A DNA stretch of 64,000 bases, taken from Septoria linicola (lineage: Eukaryota > Ascomycota > Dothideomycetes > Mycosphaerellales > Mycosphaerellaceae). The DNA is taken from positions 806,001-870,000 of the forward strand of contig CP099423.1 in the NCBI GenBank assembly GCA_024114885.1, in the 5' to 3' direction. This document shows, one piece after another, positions 54,397-63,054 of this stretch (position 1 is its first letter; each line of letters starts with the position of its first letter). A program made the position numbers and the translations under genes. The notes beneath the pieces were generated by a model. The model ran no database searches and was not told the DNA's origin. It saw only the letters and a program-made list of their open reading frames with translations.

Positions 54397-55585
54397 CTTG
54401 GAAGCAGATGGAGGTTATGGTGCTTGAAAAGTGGCTGTCGGCTACCGCTGACGAGTAGTGACAGTGCTTTAGAATGATATCGTACTTACACCTGGGGTAC
54501 TGGCTATTATATATCGAAGAGCACTCTCCGGTTATAGATACGACTGGTGGCCGTGCCTGTCCATTCTGGACGAGGACTGCGAGCACTGTGCTTTCGGCCG
54601 CAGGTCGATGCTTGGCTGAGCATTCGCACGCAAAGGATTGCATAGCCACATGCTTTGTTGTCGTTGCCTGATAGAGAGAGCCTCACAATAGTAGGTCTAC
54701 ATCACGAGGCGAGATCGGGATTCAGCTTAGATCGATGGCTCGCAGTGAAGGAGTAACGGCCGAACACCTCGCAATCCTCCTTAAGCATCGTCAGGGGCGT
54801 TTGTTTCGACTTGTCATTGGCTGCGTCTTGAAGGATTTGCGCCATGCCTATTTCGATCGTGACTGCGAGGTCTCTTTGTTTGGCAACGCGAACGAGCTCT
54901 ACCATTGTTTCTCATGTGTCGACACGCATCACCATGTGCCAGTCAGATGCATTGGTGCGCGTAGGACGCGTCTGGTGCCTCTGCGTCGAAGTGTTAATAT
55001 GCTGGTGATGCTCATTAGTAACGCCATCACCAATGCGTCTGTTCGGCTGCAGTCTCGACGATTATTACCACGGCCATCGATCCTCCAGTATTCAAGAGCT
55101 TTCCTGCTTGGCCTAACGACATAGGAATGCGGGTGCAACAAAGCAGATGCCTGCGTATAGTTCGGCTGGTTACACCGCGCAGCGCCTGTCAGTCAACGTC
55201 GTGCAAGACTTGACTCAGCAGTGAGTGGCAGATCGTCCGCGGCTTCACGAACAGAGCCAATAGCCTGCCCAAAGCAGCGCGCTGAAAGGGCTTGCCGAAG
55301 GCAGTATCGCGACTGCCATTGACAAGAGTGCACAGGCTTGGTAGTGAAGAAAACACGAATTCGAACGCCTGATCAATTAGCCGCGAGGAACGGATGAAGA
55401 TTGCCCGAGCTGCGGAGAGGCCAGTGGAACCCAAAGACCGACGAGTGACAGCAACATATATCGTACGCGGTCCCATCCTCAACCTCAAACACAGAAGGAT
55501 CTGGCTGCATCATAACTGATCGAGGAAGTCCAGATCGTAGCAAAGCGAGCCTCCGACAAACTATCACAAACGAGCAGTCGCAATC
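54397..55585. other. Intergenic, nothing firmly supported
   Basis: 1.2 kb. A minus frame 54905-54702 (67 codons, MVELVRVAKQRD...) is mildly protein-like but isolated. The stretch before 55586 is the probable promoter of the dehydrogenase-like gene. Confidence 0.4.
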
Positions 55586-56905
55586 ATGGCCTCAACAAAA
55601 CCAAGAGTTGGCTTCGCCGGGCTTGGTGCCATGGGTGGTGGTATGGCAAAGAACCTGGTCAAGGAAGGCTTCGAAGTCACAGGCTTTGACGTTTACCAGC
55701 CTCTCGTCGACAGCTTTGTAGAAGCTGGTGGCAAGCCAGCAAAGACGCCTCGCGAAGCAGCTGAGAATGCCGACTTTTTCGTATCAATGGTGGCCAACGC
55801 AGCACAAAACTCAAGCTTACTCCTAGAAGGCGAAGATGCTGTGATCAAAGGACTCGGAAAGGGGAAGACATTCATCCTTTGCTCAACAACTCCCCCAGCG
55901 TTCCTTCACGAGCTCAGGAAAGGTCTGGACGAATCTGGCAGACCAGATATCAAGCTCCTAGACTGTCCAGTGTCAGGCGGCACAATCAGAGCTGCAAATG
56001 GCACTCTTTCGATCTTCGAATCCGGCCCCGAAGTAGAGCTTGACGAGGCAGCGCAAGTTTTGCAGACCATGTCAGGCAACCTATACCGCATGGGAGGCAT
56101 CAGCGCTGGCACAAAAACGAAGACGATTCACCAGCTTTTGGCAGCAGTCAACATCATCACTGCATCCGAAGCTCTCGCACTAGCGGCAACAGTCGGCCTG
56201 AACACACAAGCGGTCACAGATCACGTCAACAAGTCTGATGGCGCTTCATTCATGTTCGAGAACCGCAGTCCACACGCCTTGAAGAACGACTGGCATCCAT
56301 ATTCTGCGTTAGCCATCATCCAGAAAGATGCGATCATCGTTGCAGATACAGCTCGCAAGGATCACTACCCTGTACCAGTAGTCGACACGGCCGAGCAGCT
56401 CTATCTTCAAGGCGAGCAAGCAGGTCTTCTGCGTCTCGATGATGCGGCACTTGTTCAGCTCTACCTTCCAAAATCCCAGGGCGATCTCGTCAGCATCGCA
56501 GCAAAAGCAGATGTCAACATGACCGAATCACATCAAGTCTCCAAAGACACAATCGTCGACCTCCTAGCTGGAATCCATCTCGCAGGCTCCGTGGAAGGCA
56601 TGGCGTTCTGCAAACACCTCGGCGTTGACCGCAAGACCATGTACGAGATCATCAGCAAAGCAGCAGGCTGGAACGCCATGTTCACGAGGCCCGACACGAT
56701 ACAAGCGATGCTTGAAAAGGATTCCTGGTCCTTGGCGGATTGTCCCGCTGCCGAAGAGGTGGGCAGGAAGCTCAGCGAGGCTGTAGAGAAGTGCAGACTA
56801 CTGCAATTCCCATGCCCCATGGCGAACATCGCCTTGCAGCAATACTTCTTTGCCGGGCTCGCAAAGAAGCAGATTGGAAAGCAAGACCGAGGCGGTCATT
56901 CATAG
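55586..56905 (+). CDS. 3-hydroxyisobutyrate/L-threonate dehydrogenase-like protein with duplicated C-terminal domain
   Basis: 439 residues, one exon; family members with one C-terminal domain are about 290-300. The N-terminal Rossmann fold has VGFAGLGAMGGGMAKNL and FDVYQPL. The substrate-binding loop is DCPVSGGTIRAANGTLSIF, and the catalytic Lys lies in AGTKTKTIHQLLAAVNI. The all-helical domain then appears twice: about 175-290 (KTIHQLLAAVNIITASEAL, VNKSDGASFMFENR) and about 320-425 (DTIVDLLAGIHLAGSVEGM, ISKAAGWNAMFTRPD). The HQLLA/LLAGIH wording is closer to YgbJ/LtnD-type sugar-acid dehydrogenases than to valine-pathway enzymes. No mitochondrial leader. The likely role is NAD(P)-dependent oxidation of a small hydroxy or sugar acid, substrate not known. 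Confidence 0.88.
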   Translation: MASTKPRVGFAGLGAMGGGMAKNLVKEGFEVTGFDVYQPLVDSFVEAGGKPAKTPREAAENADFFVSMVANAAQNSSLLLEGEDAVIKGLGKGKTFILCSTTPPAFLHELRKGLDESGRPDIKLLDCPVSGGTIRAANGTLSIFESGPEVELDEAAQVLQTMSGNLYRMGGISAGTKTKTIHQLLAAVNIITASEALALAATVGLNTQAVTDHVNKSDGASFMFENRSPHALKNDWHPYSALAIIQKDAIIVADTARKDHYPVPVVDTAEQLYLQGEQAGLLRLDDAALVQLYLPKSQGDLVSIAAKADVNMTESHQVSKDTIVDLLAGIHLAGSVEGMAFCKHLGVDRKTMYEIISKAAGWNAMFTRPDTIQAMLEKDSWSLADCPAAEEVGRKLSEAVEKCRLLQFPCPMANIALQQYFFAGLAKKQIGKQDRGGHS

Positions 56906-58139
56906 GTTTCGAAGATAACAGACGTAGAAGTAGAAAAGCCAACAGAATGCAACGCCAGACTCCGACGCTCAATAACAATACCAAGTCACTTTCAGGACGT
57001 TTCAATTCCAGCCAACAATGCCTTGCCCAACCAGCAACTGATCTCGAATCAAGCTAACTCGCCGCCCAACGATACCTTCACCGCCAACTCCAAGGTCAAA
57101 TCGGCTCGCTAATGAGAAAGATGTGCTATCTCGTGTCATAGCTGGAACATCAAAGCGATGTAGAATCGAAGTGGCGTCCAGAGGCTGTACTGAGCTCAGA
57201 TCGCCATCACGACTACAGCACAGTATTAGCATGTGATCGAAAACAAGTGACCATATCAATACCTACTGGATGATAAAGTGACTCTCAGACGTCTCTGACG
57301 AATCCATGCCATCGATCGTGACTGTGGTCCGCTCATTCACCAGATCATCGTCCAGGCGCAACGACAACTCCCTTCGTAGACTGGGCCGTGTGGCACTTTG
57401 TATAGGTTGCAAGACGACTATGCGGCCGCCCTGGCTTGCTCGTCCGGTTCCGTTACACATGTTCGGAATGTCTTGAATAGGAGCTGGTACGGGTCTTGGC
57501 GATTGATGACCTCAATGCAGGCTATTGTCAATTGATCTGAGGTGTCTTAGACTTTGGAATTCGATCAATGCAATAATCCTGAGCTTAGACAACGAGCTCG
57601 TGAATGCAACCATGCAGCGACTTTGATGTCCAACTAGAGTGGCCTCATCACGTGTGCCACTAAGCAGGGTGGCTGCGGATGAATGAGAAAGCTTGAGGTC
57701 AATTTGAGCACGTTTCCAAATTTGATGTAATGAGGACATCTGGCAAGCTATAAGAACGTCAGTGATGTCCACACTCGCTGTCAGATATTTGTGAATATGG
57801 TGAGAGAAGTTTCATTTGTTGCGACTTGTCGTCACTTCCTTCTATAGTTGGAAAGGCCGCGGTACGATAAATCGCACATCACTGCACTCCCTCCCAAAGC
57901 TGCCGCGCACTCATCGAGTGCTGTATTATGAACAATACAGAGTCTTCCGCCCTGTCCCGGTTGAATGGGTATCTCAATGCTGTCAAATTCCAACGCCGAT
58001 CATCATTGTCAGAAGCACTTTTTGACTGGTCTCCTTGTTGAAGAAGCCGTGCTGCCCGGTTGAACGCCCCGCTAAATGCATCTTAATCGTAATCACGTTC
58101 AGATGTGTAGATGTAGCCTCCACATTTCCGTCTATTTCT
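56906..58139. other. Gap containing a possible cryptic spliced gene
   Basis: 1.2 kb between convergent stops. Parts of the minus strand look coding; see the low-confidence model at 57002-57460. The rest shows nothing. Confidence 0.4.
57002..57460 (-). CDS. Possible small spliced gene or gene relic
   Basis: Exon 57460-57267 (ATG, MCNGTGRASQGGRIV...) and exon 57212-57002 join in phase over a 54-nt intron with GTAGGT donor, TGCTAATAC branch-like site and CTGTAG acceptor, giving 134 residues. Exon 2 reads FDLGVGGEGIVGRRVSLIRD. The same frame continues upstream of the ATG to an in-frame TGA (57514-57512) and, beyond it, 86 more codons from an ATG at 57772 (MDITDVLIACQMSSLHQ). So this may be the 3' part of a longer gene with one nonsense codon or one more small intron. 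No family recognised; treat as tentative. Confidence 0.3.
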
Positions 58140-60065
58140 TCAGTTGTTCTGCGTGCTGTTGGAGCTCGCAGCTTTGTCCGCATTATTGACGACGTTGTTG
58201 CCGTCTGGAACACCATTCGTTTCTGGCGCATCACCATTCGTCTCGCCGTGGCCATTCACTCCGTTGACCTGGCCGACATCCTCAAGACCTGGTGCCTTGA
58301 GTCCGTCGAAGATTGGGAAGATACCCTGCTGCTGGCGGAAGTCGTTGTGCACGATGTTGACCAAATACCAGTTCTGAGTGATCTCGCGAATGACCCTTCG
58401 GCTTTCGCTGCCTTCTTCGTAGCACTTGCTCCATTCGAGACCGAGGTGATAGAACTCGTCGCGCCATGCCAGGAAAGAGACGGTCTCCACGATTGTAGGT
58501 TGTACAATCTCCTTTCCAGGGAATACACCCCATGTTACGGCGTTTGGACCACCATCGGTAGGCGCGTTCGTCTTGAGCTCGCCGTTACAGTTGACAGCGT
58601 AGTAAGTGATGTCTGGATCGTTCTCCATACGAGCAATGATGGTTTCGATCAGTGCTGGAGAGATAAGTACTTCCAGGTACTGTTTCTGATACACATAGCC
58701 GTTGCGTGGACCCCATCCATATGTTGGGTGTGAAGACTTCACACCATCTACTGCTGGCTGAGAGTTGATCGTTAGCAGGCCGCGGCTATTGAGCTCCACG
58801 AGGTCCTTGACAAGTGTGTTGGCCTCGTCGTTGATTGCGGCCTCGGACCACGGCAGAGATTCGACCTTGCCTTCCATGTAGCCCACGAAAAGCTTGACCA
58901 CATCCTGAATCGACTTCGGCTCGCCCCAAATCTTACGGTTCTGCTCGTTGGTGCCCTTGAGCCCAATGCCGTATTCGTCCAGGCCACCGAATGCTGGTGA
59001 TCTACTGTCACCCCAGCGCCCGTTCGGGAACTCATCCCAATCCTGCGTACGTGCAACATAGGCTCGGTTGCGATTCCTCCAGAATATCGGCCGGACGTTC
59101 TCCTCGCGACGGTTGAGACCAAGAGATTGGCGCCATGGAAGAGGCTTGATGTCCGGGTGAGGACTCTCTGCTTCGGGCATCATGTCAAGCTTTTCGAGCA
59201 CCATCTTCACAGCTTGAGCCAGGTTCATGGTGTAGAAGTGCAAGTGCATCAGTCCGAAGTCGAGAAGCTTCTGGCAGAACTCAACTATGAGATCACGTCC
59301 GACCTCTCGGACAGCACTATCGTCGTTCTTGATCGGCTCCAGGGCTTCCATCCACTGCGGCGGAATATGTGCCTTTGTCCAGTTCGCTCGTCTGAGGAAA
59401 GCTGCGTAGGTCGAGATCGGCATGATTCCGGGGATGATTGGCACGGATTCTGGAATGCCAGCAGCCCGACACTTCTTCACCCACTCGATGAAGATGTCTG
59501 CGTCATAGCACATCTGGGCCACGATGAAGGTGCCTCCTGCTTCGACCTTCTCCTTGAGGTACTTGATATGCTCGTCTGCGCCGCATGTTTCATCGACTCC
59601 CTCCGGATATCCTGCAATGCCAATATCGAAATGATCGCCGTATGTCTTCTTGATGTACAGGATCAAGTCCTTGGCATAGCGAAAGCCGCCTTCTGTCGCT
59701 TCCCACTTCTCTTGCTCACGTGGCGGGTCACCTCTCAGTGCCAGAATGTTGGTGCAACCGGACTTGTAAGCCTCCTTCAGAGCGTCATCGATCTTGCTAC
59801 GCTCCATGTCCGTGCAAGTCAAATGCATGCATGTCTCGAGACCGTAGGCAGTCTGCGCCACCTTGACCATTTCGCAGGTCAGAGAAGAGTGTCGGCCACC
59901 AGCGCCCCATGTCACATCAATGAATGCAGGACCGAGGCCGTGCATCATGTCCATACGATCGTACAAGTTCTGCACACCTTGAGCAGTCTTCGGCGGAAAG
60001 TATTCGAAGGAACATGTTGCCTGGCCTTTGCCGTGGGCTTGCCGCAGCTTCTCGGTGATATGCAT
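58140..60065 (-). CDS. MET13: Methylenetetrahydrofolate reductase
   Basis: Reduces 5,10-methylene- to 5-methyl-tetrahydrofolate for methionine synthesis; cytosolic flavoprotein. 641 residues, one exon. The N-terminal TIM barrel (1 to about 300) shows FEYFPPKTAQGVQNLYDRMD, ETCMHLTCTDM, NILALRGDPP, FDIGIAGYPEG, GIMPISTYAAF and LHFYTMNLAQAV. A linker with PWRQSL and GDSRSPAFG follows, then the eukaryote-type C-terminal regulatory domain (NSRGLLTINSQPAVDG, WGPRNGYVYQKQYLE, AVTWGVFPGKEI, WYLVNIVHNDF). The last 45 residues are an Asn/Gly/Pro-rich tail beyond the usual end. Wording is closer to yeast Met13 than I would expect for Met12, hence the symbol. Converges with the gap at 56906-58139. Confidence 0.96.
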   Translation of the reverse strand: MHITEKLRQAHGKGQATCSFEYFPPKTAQGVQNLYDRMDMMHGLGPAFIDVTWGAGGRHSSLTCEMVKVAQTAYGLETCMHLTCTDMERSKIDDALKEAYKSGCTNILALRGDPPREQEKWEATEGGFRYAKDLILYIKKTYGDHFDIGIAGYPEGVDETCGADEHIKYLKEKVEAGGTFIVAQMCYDADIFIEWVKKCRAAGIPESVPIIPGIMPISTYAAFLRRANWTKAHIPPQWMEALEPIKNDDSAVREVGRDLIVEFCQKLLDFGLMHLHFYTMNLAQAVKMVLEKLDMMPEAESPHPDIKPLPWRQSLGLNRREENVRPIFWRNRNRAYVARTQDWDEFPNGRWGDSRSPAFGGLDEYGIGLKGTNEQNRKIWGEPKSIQDVVKLFVGYMEGKVESLPWSEAAINDEANTLVKDLVELNSRGLLTINSQPAVDGVKSSHPTYGWGPRNGYVYQKQYLEVLISPALIETIIARMENDPDITYYAVNCNGELKTNAPTDGGPNAVTWGVFPGKEIVQPTIVETVSFLAWRDEFYHLGLEWSKCYEEGSESRRVIREITQNWYLVNIVHNDFRQQQGIFPIFDGLKAPGLEDVGQVNGVNGHGETNGDAPETNGVPDGNNVVNNADKAASSNSTQNN

Positions 60066-61479
60066 GTCGAGCGCTCAAGCAGAGGTTTGGTGTACCCTGT
60101 TTTGGCGGATCGAAGTGGGCTGAGTTGTTGAGAATGGGCTGATTTCTTTGGCGACTGTTAGTTGTCTGATCACAAGCTGCATGTTTGCCTCTGAACTGCA
60201 CAGAATATGCCAGAAGGCTTATGATGAGCGGGTGGCTACAACGTACACAGAGATATGCAGTGTAAATGCTGCTTTTCCAATACGATTGTTCTTGTGTGCT
60301 CTCAAAGAAACGGACCGGCTGTGTTGCGTTTGCCTAGTTCTTCCTGGAGTATGCCTTGAAATCGACCAATTCGCCGTAGATTCCGTTGTACAAGGACATT
60401 ACGGCTCGTCTAGCAGAGAGTGTTGGTGATCATGTTTAGCTGCAAAGAAAACGGGCGAGATGTGTAGGAAATGTGAGCGAAGAGTGGCAGAGCAGTCCTT
60501 GTGAGACCCCACCAACATGACTAGCACATTTAGTAGAAAGCCAAATCAATTTCGCCGCCATCTCCATCTCCGGCATCGCCAACTTCCCAATATCAACACT
60601 AATGTGCCACGATCCATTACTTTGGTAAGATATCGCCAGGCTGCAGAATGTTTCCGATCGGCCAAAGGAGACTGCACGCCCGGACAGGATCTCGAACAGC
60701 CTTCAAGCAAGGCACAATGGCATTCAATTGTTCTCGAAGTAAGTTGCCGAAACTGTCAAGGATTGTCCCGCACACCGGACCCTTTGTCTAACTTAGAGAC
60801 ACCGTCACCGTGCTCGCTGAGCGACTTTTCCAGCCAACATCATGAACATCATCACCTGCAAATCTTTCTTGCGCTCTTTTGCGTCCACATGAAGGTCGTC
60901 AGTTCGATGGCATGTTTTCGGTGAGCAGCAGCCAAAATGGCCAGTATCCGCACTATATGTGCTCTGTCACATGCAAAACACTGCTTGCAGCAATACCAAA
61001 CTTCTTCCCTAAGCGTTTGCATGGCCACTAACGATGAGTCTAAGCCTAACAGCTCATTGTTGAAGAAGTCACTACATGTGCATAGCCTGTACACCTCAAC
61101 ACTTTGCTTATTGTGGATCGCGAGATGTCAATGCAGATCATCTGCAACTAACGTCAGGGCAGAAGTGTAGAGGCGGCACACAGCAACAAGCCACAACGTA
61201 GCTTTGGAGAAAGCTCCGCATTCCCCAGGTACATGTCATTACTGAGGTTAGAACGAGCAGGTTGTGCGAATAGTGCTATATTGGATGGTCAGTGCGCCTA
61301 TCAATTTATTACAGGCCCCTCGTTCGTGTCAAAGGTCATTGTAATCGATGAACATGCGGGGCTGCCCTTCACAATGTGCAAGTTATAGGTCAAGAGTCTA
61401 TAACGGGCAAGTTATAGGTCAAGAGTCTGGTCATGACTGCATTGCGAGAACGCTACACAGCAAAGTAACATGCTGTCCA
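60066..61479. other. Intergenic, with a 22-nt direct repeat
   Basis: 1.4 kb upstream of MET13 and downstream of the SDR gene. A frame at 60517-60924 (MTSTFSRKPNQ...) is His/Ser-rich and not convincing. The direct repeat near 61378-61430 is listed apart. Confidence 0.4.
61378..61428. repeat. Direct repeat, two copies 29 nt apart
   Basis: GCAAGTTATAGGTCAAGAGT followed by CT occurs twice, at about 61379-61399 and 61407-61428, separated by a few bases including TATAACGG. It lies about 50 nt past the SDR stop, so it may sit in that gene's 3' UTR. Confidence 0.7.
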
Positions 61480-62364
61480 CTACGCACTTGCACAATGTCC
61501 GCCGTCCACTCTCAGATCGGCACCAGTCATCCAGCTGCTGCCTGGAGCAAGAAGGAAAATCGCTGGGCCCTTGAAGTCCTCTGGAGCTCCCAAACGACCA
61601 AGCAAAGCGCCGGCCATCCACAATCTCTCAAGATGTGGTTCTTCCTTCAGCAACGCATCTGTCATAGCAGTGCGAATGTATCCAGGAGAAAGAGTATTGA
61701 TCCGGATGCCATGCTGTCCCACCTCTTGTGCCATAGATCTCGCGATCTGGTGCACCGCGGCTTTACTGCTGTTGTATGCCGTGCAGTGGAGTCCACGGTT
61801 GGCAATTTGACCGCTCATGCTGGCAATCAGCACAATGCTGCCCTTGATGTTGTTCTTGATGAACAGCTTCGAAGCATGCTTCGCTGTGAGAAATGTTCCC
61901 GTCACGTTGACATTGAGCATGCGGTTGAAGTCCTCAACTGGGTAGTCAAGTGCAAGTGTCTTTTGCTGGATTCCCGCACAGGCGATAATCCCACTGAACG
62001 GCGCGGTCTTGGATGTTTCTCTTGAAGCAATCTCGTCAAGCGTCGTTTGCACATCGGTCTCATTTGTGATATCGCATTTGCCATATGTTGCGGTCAAGCC
62101 TGACTTCTTGGCAAGAGACTGGATGATCCCCCATTCCTTCTCTGCTGGCTCGGGCAAGACATCGAGACATGCAACGTGACCACCTGCTTCGATCACAGCA
62201 ATTGCGAGTGTGATTCCCACTCCTCGTCCACCACCGGTGATCGCAATTGTCTGACCCGCTAACGAAAAGAGGCTCGGTGAGGGCGCATTAGCATCAGATA
62301 CTTTGGTTTCTGGCGCGGGCTGCACTGGTGGTGGTGCGAAGTCGGCGATTGCTCCTGGTGCCAT
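61480..62364 (-). CDS. Short-chain dehydrogenase, sugar-alcohol dehydrogenase type
   Basis: 294 residues, one exon. About 35 Pro/Ala-rich residues (MAPGAIADFAPPPVQPAPE) precede a classical SDR: TGGGRGVGITLAIA (coenzyme), CLDVLPEPAEK (acidic Asp after strand 2 favours NAD), YGKCDITNE, IIACAGIQ (in place of NNAG), MLNVNVTGTFLTAK, VLIASMSGQIAN (catalytic Ser), YNSSKAAVHQ (Tyr-x3-Lys), NTLSPGYIRTAM, and GADLRVDGGH end. The wording is like fungal D-arabinitol/mannitol/xylulose-type reductases, so a polyol substrate is likely but unproved. The gene is divergent from the transketolase-like gene across 690 nt, and both proteins begin MAPGAI. Confidence 0.9.
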   Translation of the reverse strand: MAPGAIADFAPPPVQPAPETKVSDANAPSPSLFSLAGQTIAITGGGRGVGITLAIAVIEAGGHVACLDVLPEPAEKEWGIIQSLAKKSGLTATYGKCDITNETDVQTTLDEIASRETSKTAPFSGIIACAGIQQKTLALDYPVEDFNRMLNVNVTGTFLTAKHASKLFIKNNIKGSIVLIASMSGQIANRGLHCTAYNSSKAAVHQIARSMAQEVGQHGIRINTLSPGYIRTAMTDALLKEEPHLERLWMAGALLGRLGAPEDFKGPAIFLLAPGSSWMTGADLRVDGGHCASA

Positions 62365-63054
62365 TTTGATCGTGGTCGAGATATTGACAGTATTGATGAT
62401 AGCTTGGAATCAGAGGATGGTTGAGATACAGAAAAGAAAAGGAGCAGAGCGCATGAATTATACTTACCACCACAGTTAAGAGCTATTGGAGCAGTGGGAC
62501 GCCGTATGATAATACACCGACCCTGCGCCTGGCAATGCCATGACAGCTACACGCGTCGCGTCTCGATATGCCGGAAGACGTGAAGAGTGGGAAAGATGAC
62601 AGCCCAGAAGTGGAGGGGTTTCTGGCTGTCAGCCTGGCAGCACAGAAAGGGCAAGCCGAAACATGGTCTGTCCTCGTGACGAGCGCTTCGACATACCTGC
62701 CTCGTACAAGAGGCAAGTTTGCCACTGCCTCTCAACCGGCATGCTCTGCTTTGCAACGACACGCTCACAGCTCTTCTCCTCACCTGCCAAACCAGTACCG
62801 CCCAGTATGTCGCTTCAAGCATCTAGATCAGGACACGATAGAGTTCTGCGAGCTTCAAACAGCTCTGTGCCGGACCGTGAGGAGACCAGGGTGACGTACT
62901 TAATGGCCTACTTTTCTGTTGTTATATGAGAAAAACGATCATAGCACTGCTCAAGCTCTCCATTGCTTCTTTCCTGCTTCATCTTTTTTTAGCGGGTCAT
63001 TTCAGGTCACTGAATTTTAATACAGAAAGAAACACCACAAAAGTCATACTCACG
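62365..63054. promoter_or_regulatory. Divergent SDR / transketolase-like promoter
   Basis: 690 nt between two divergent starts, so co-regulation is plausible. Frames here (62568-62894 plus, 62483-62822 minus) are shadows without domains. AC-rich, purine-rich leaders (CAGAAAGAAACACCACAAA) precede the plus-strand ATG. No operator could be named. Confidence 0.5.

Noticed and set aside
59127..60131. 334-codon plus-strand frame over MET13
   Set aside because: Antisense to the conserved reductase barrel; His/Leu/Cys-rich and without any domain.
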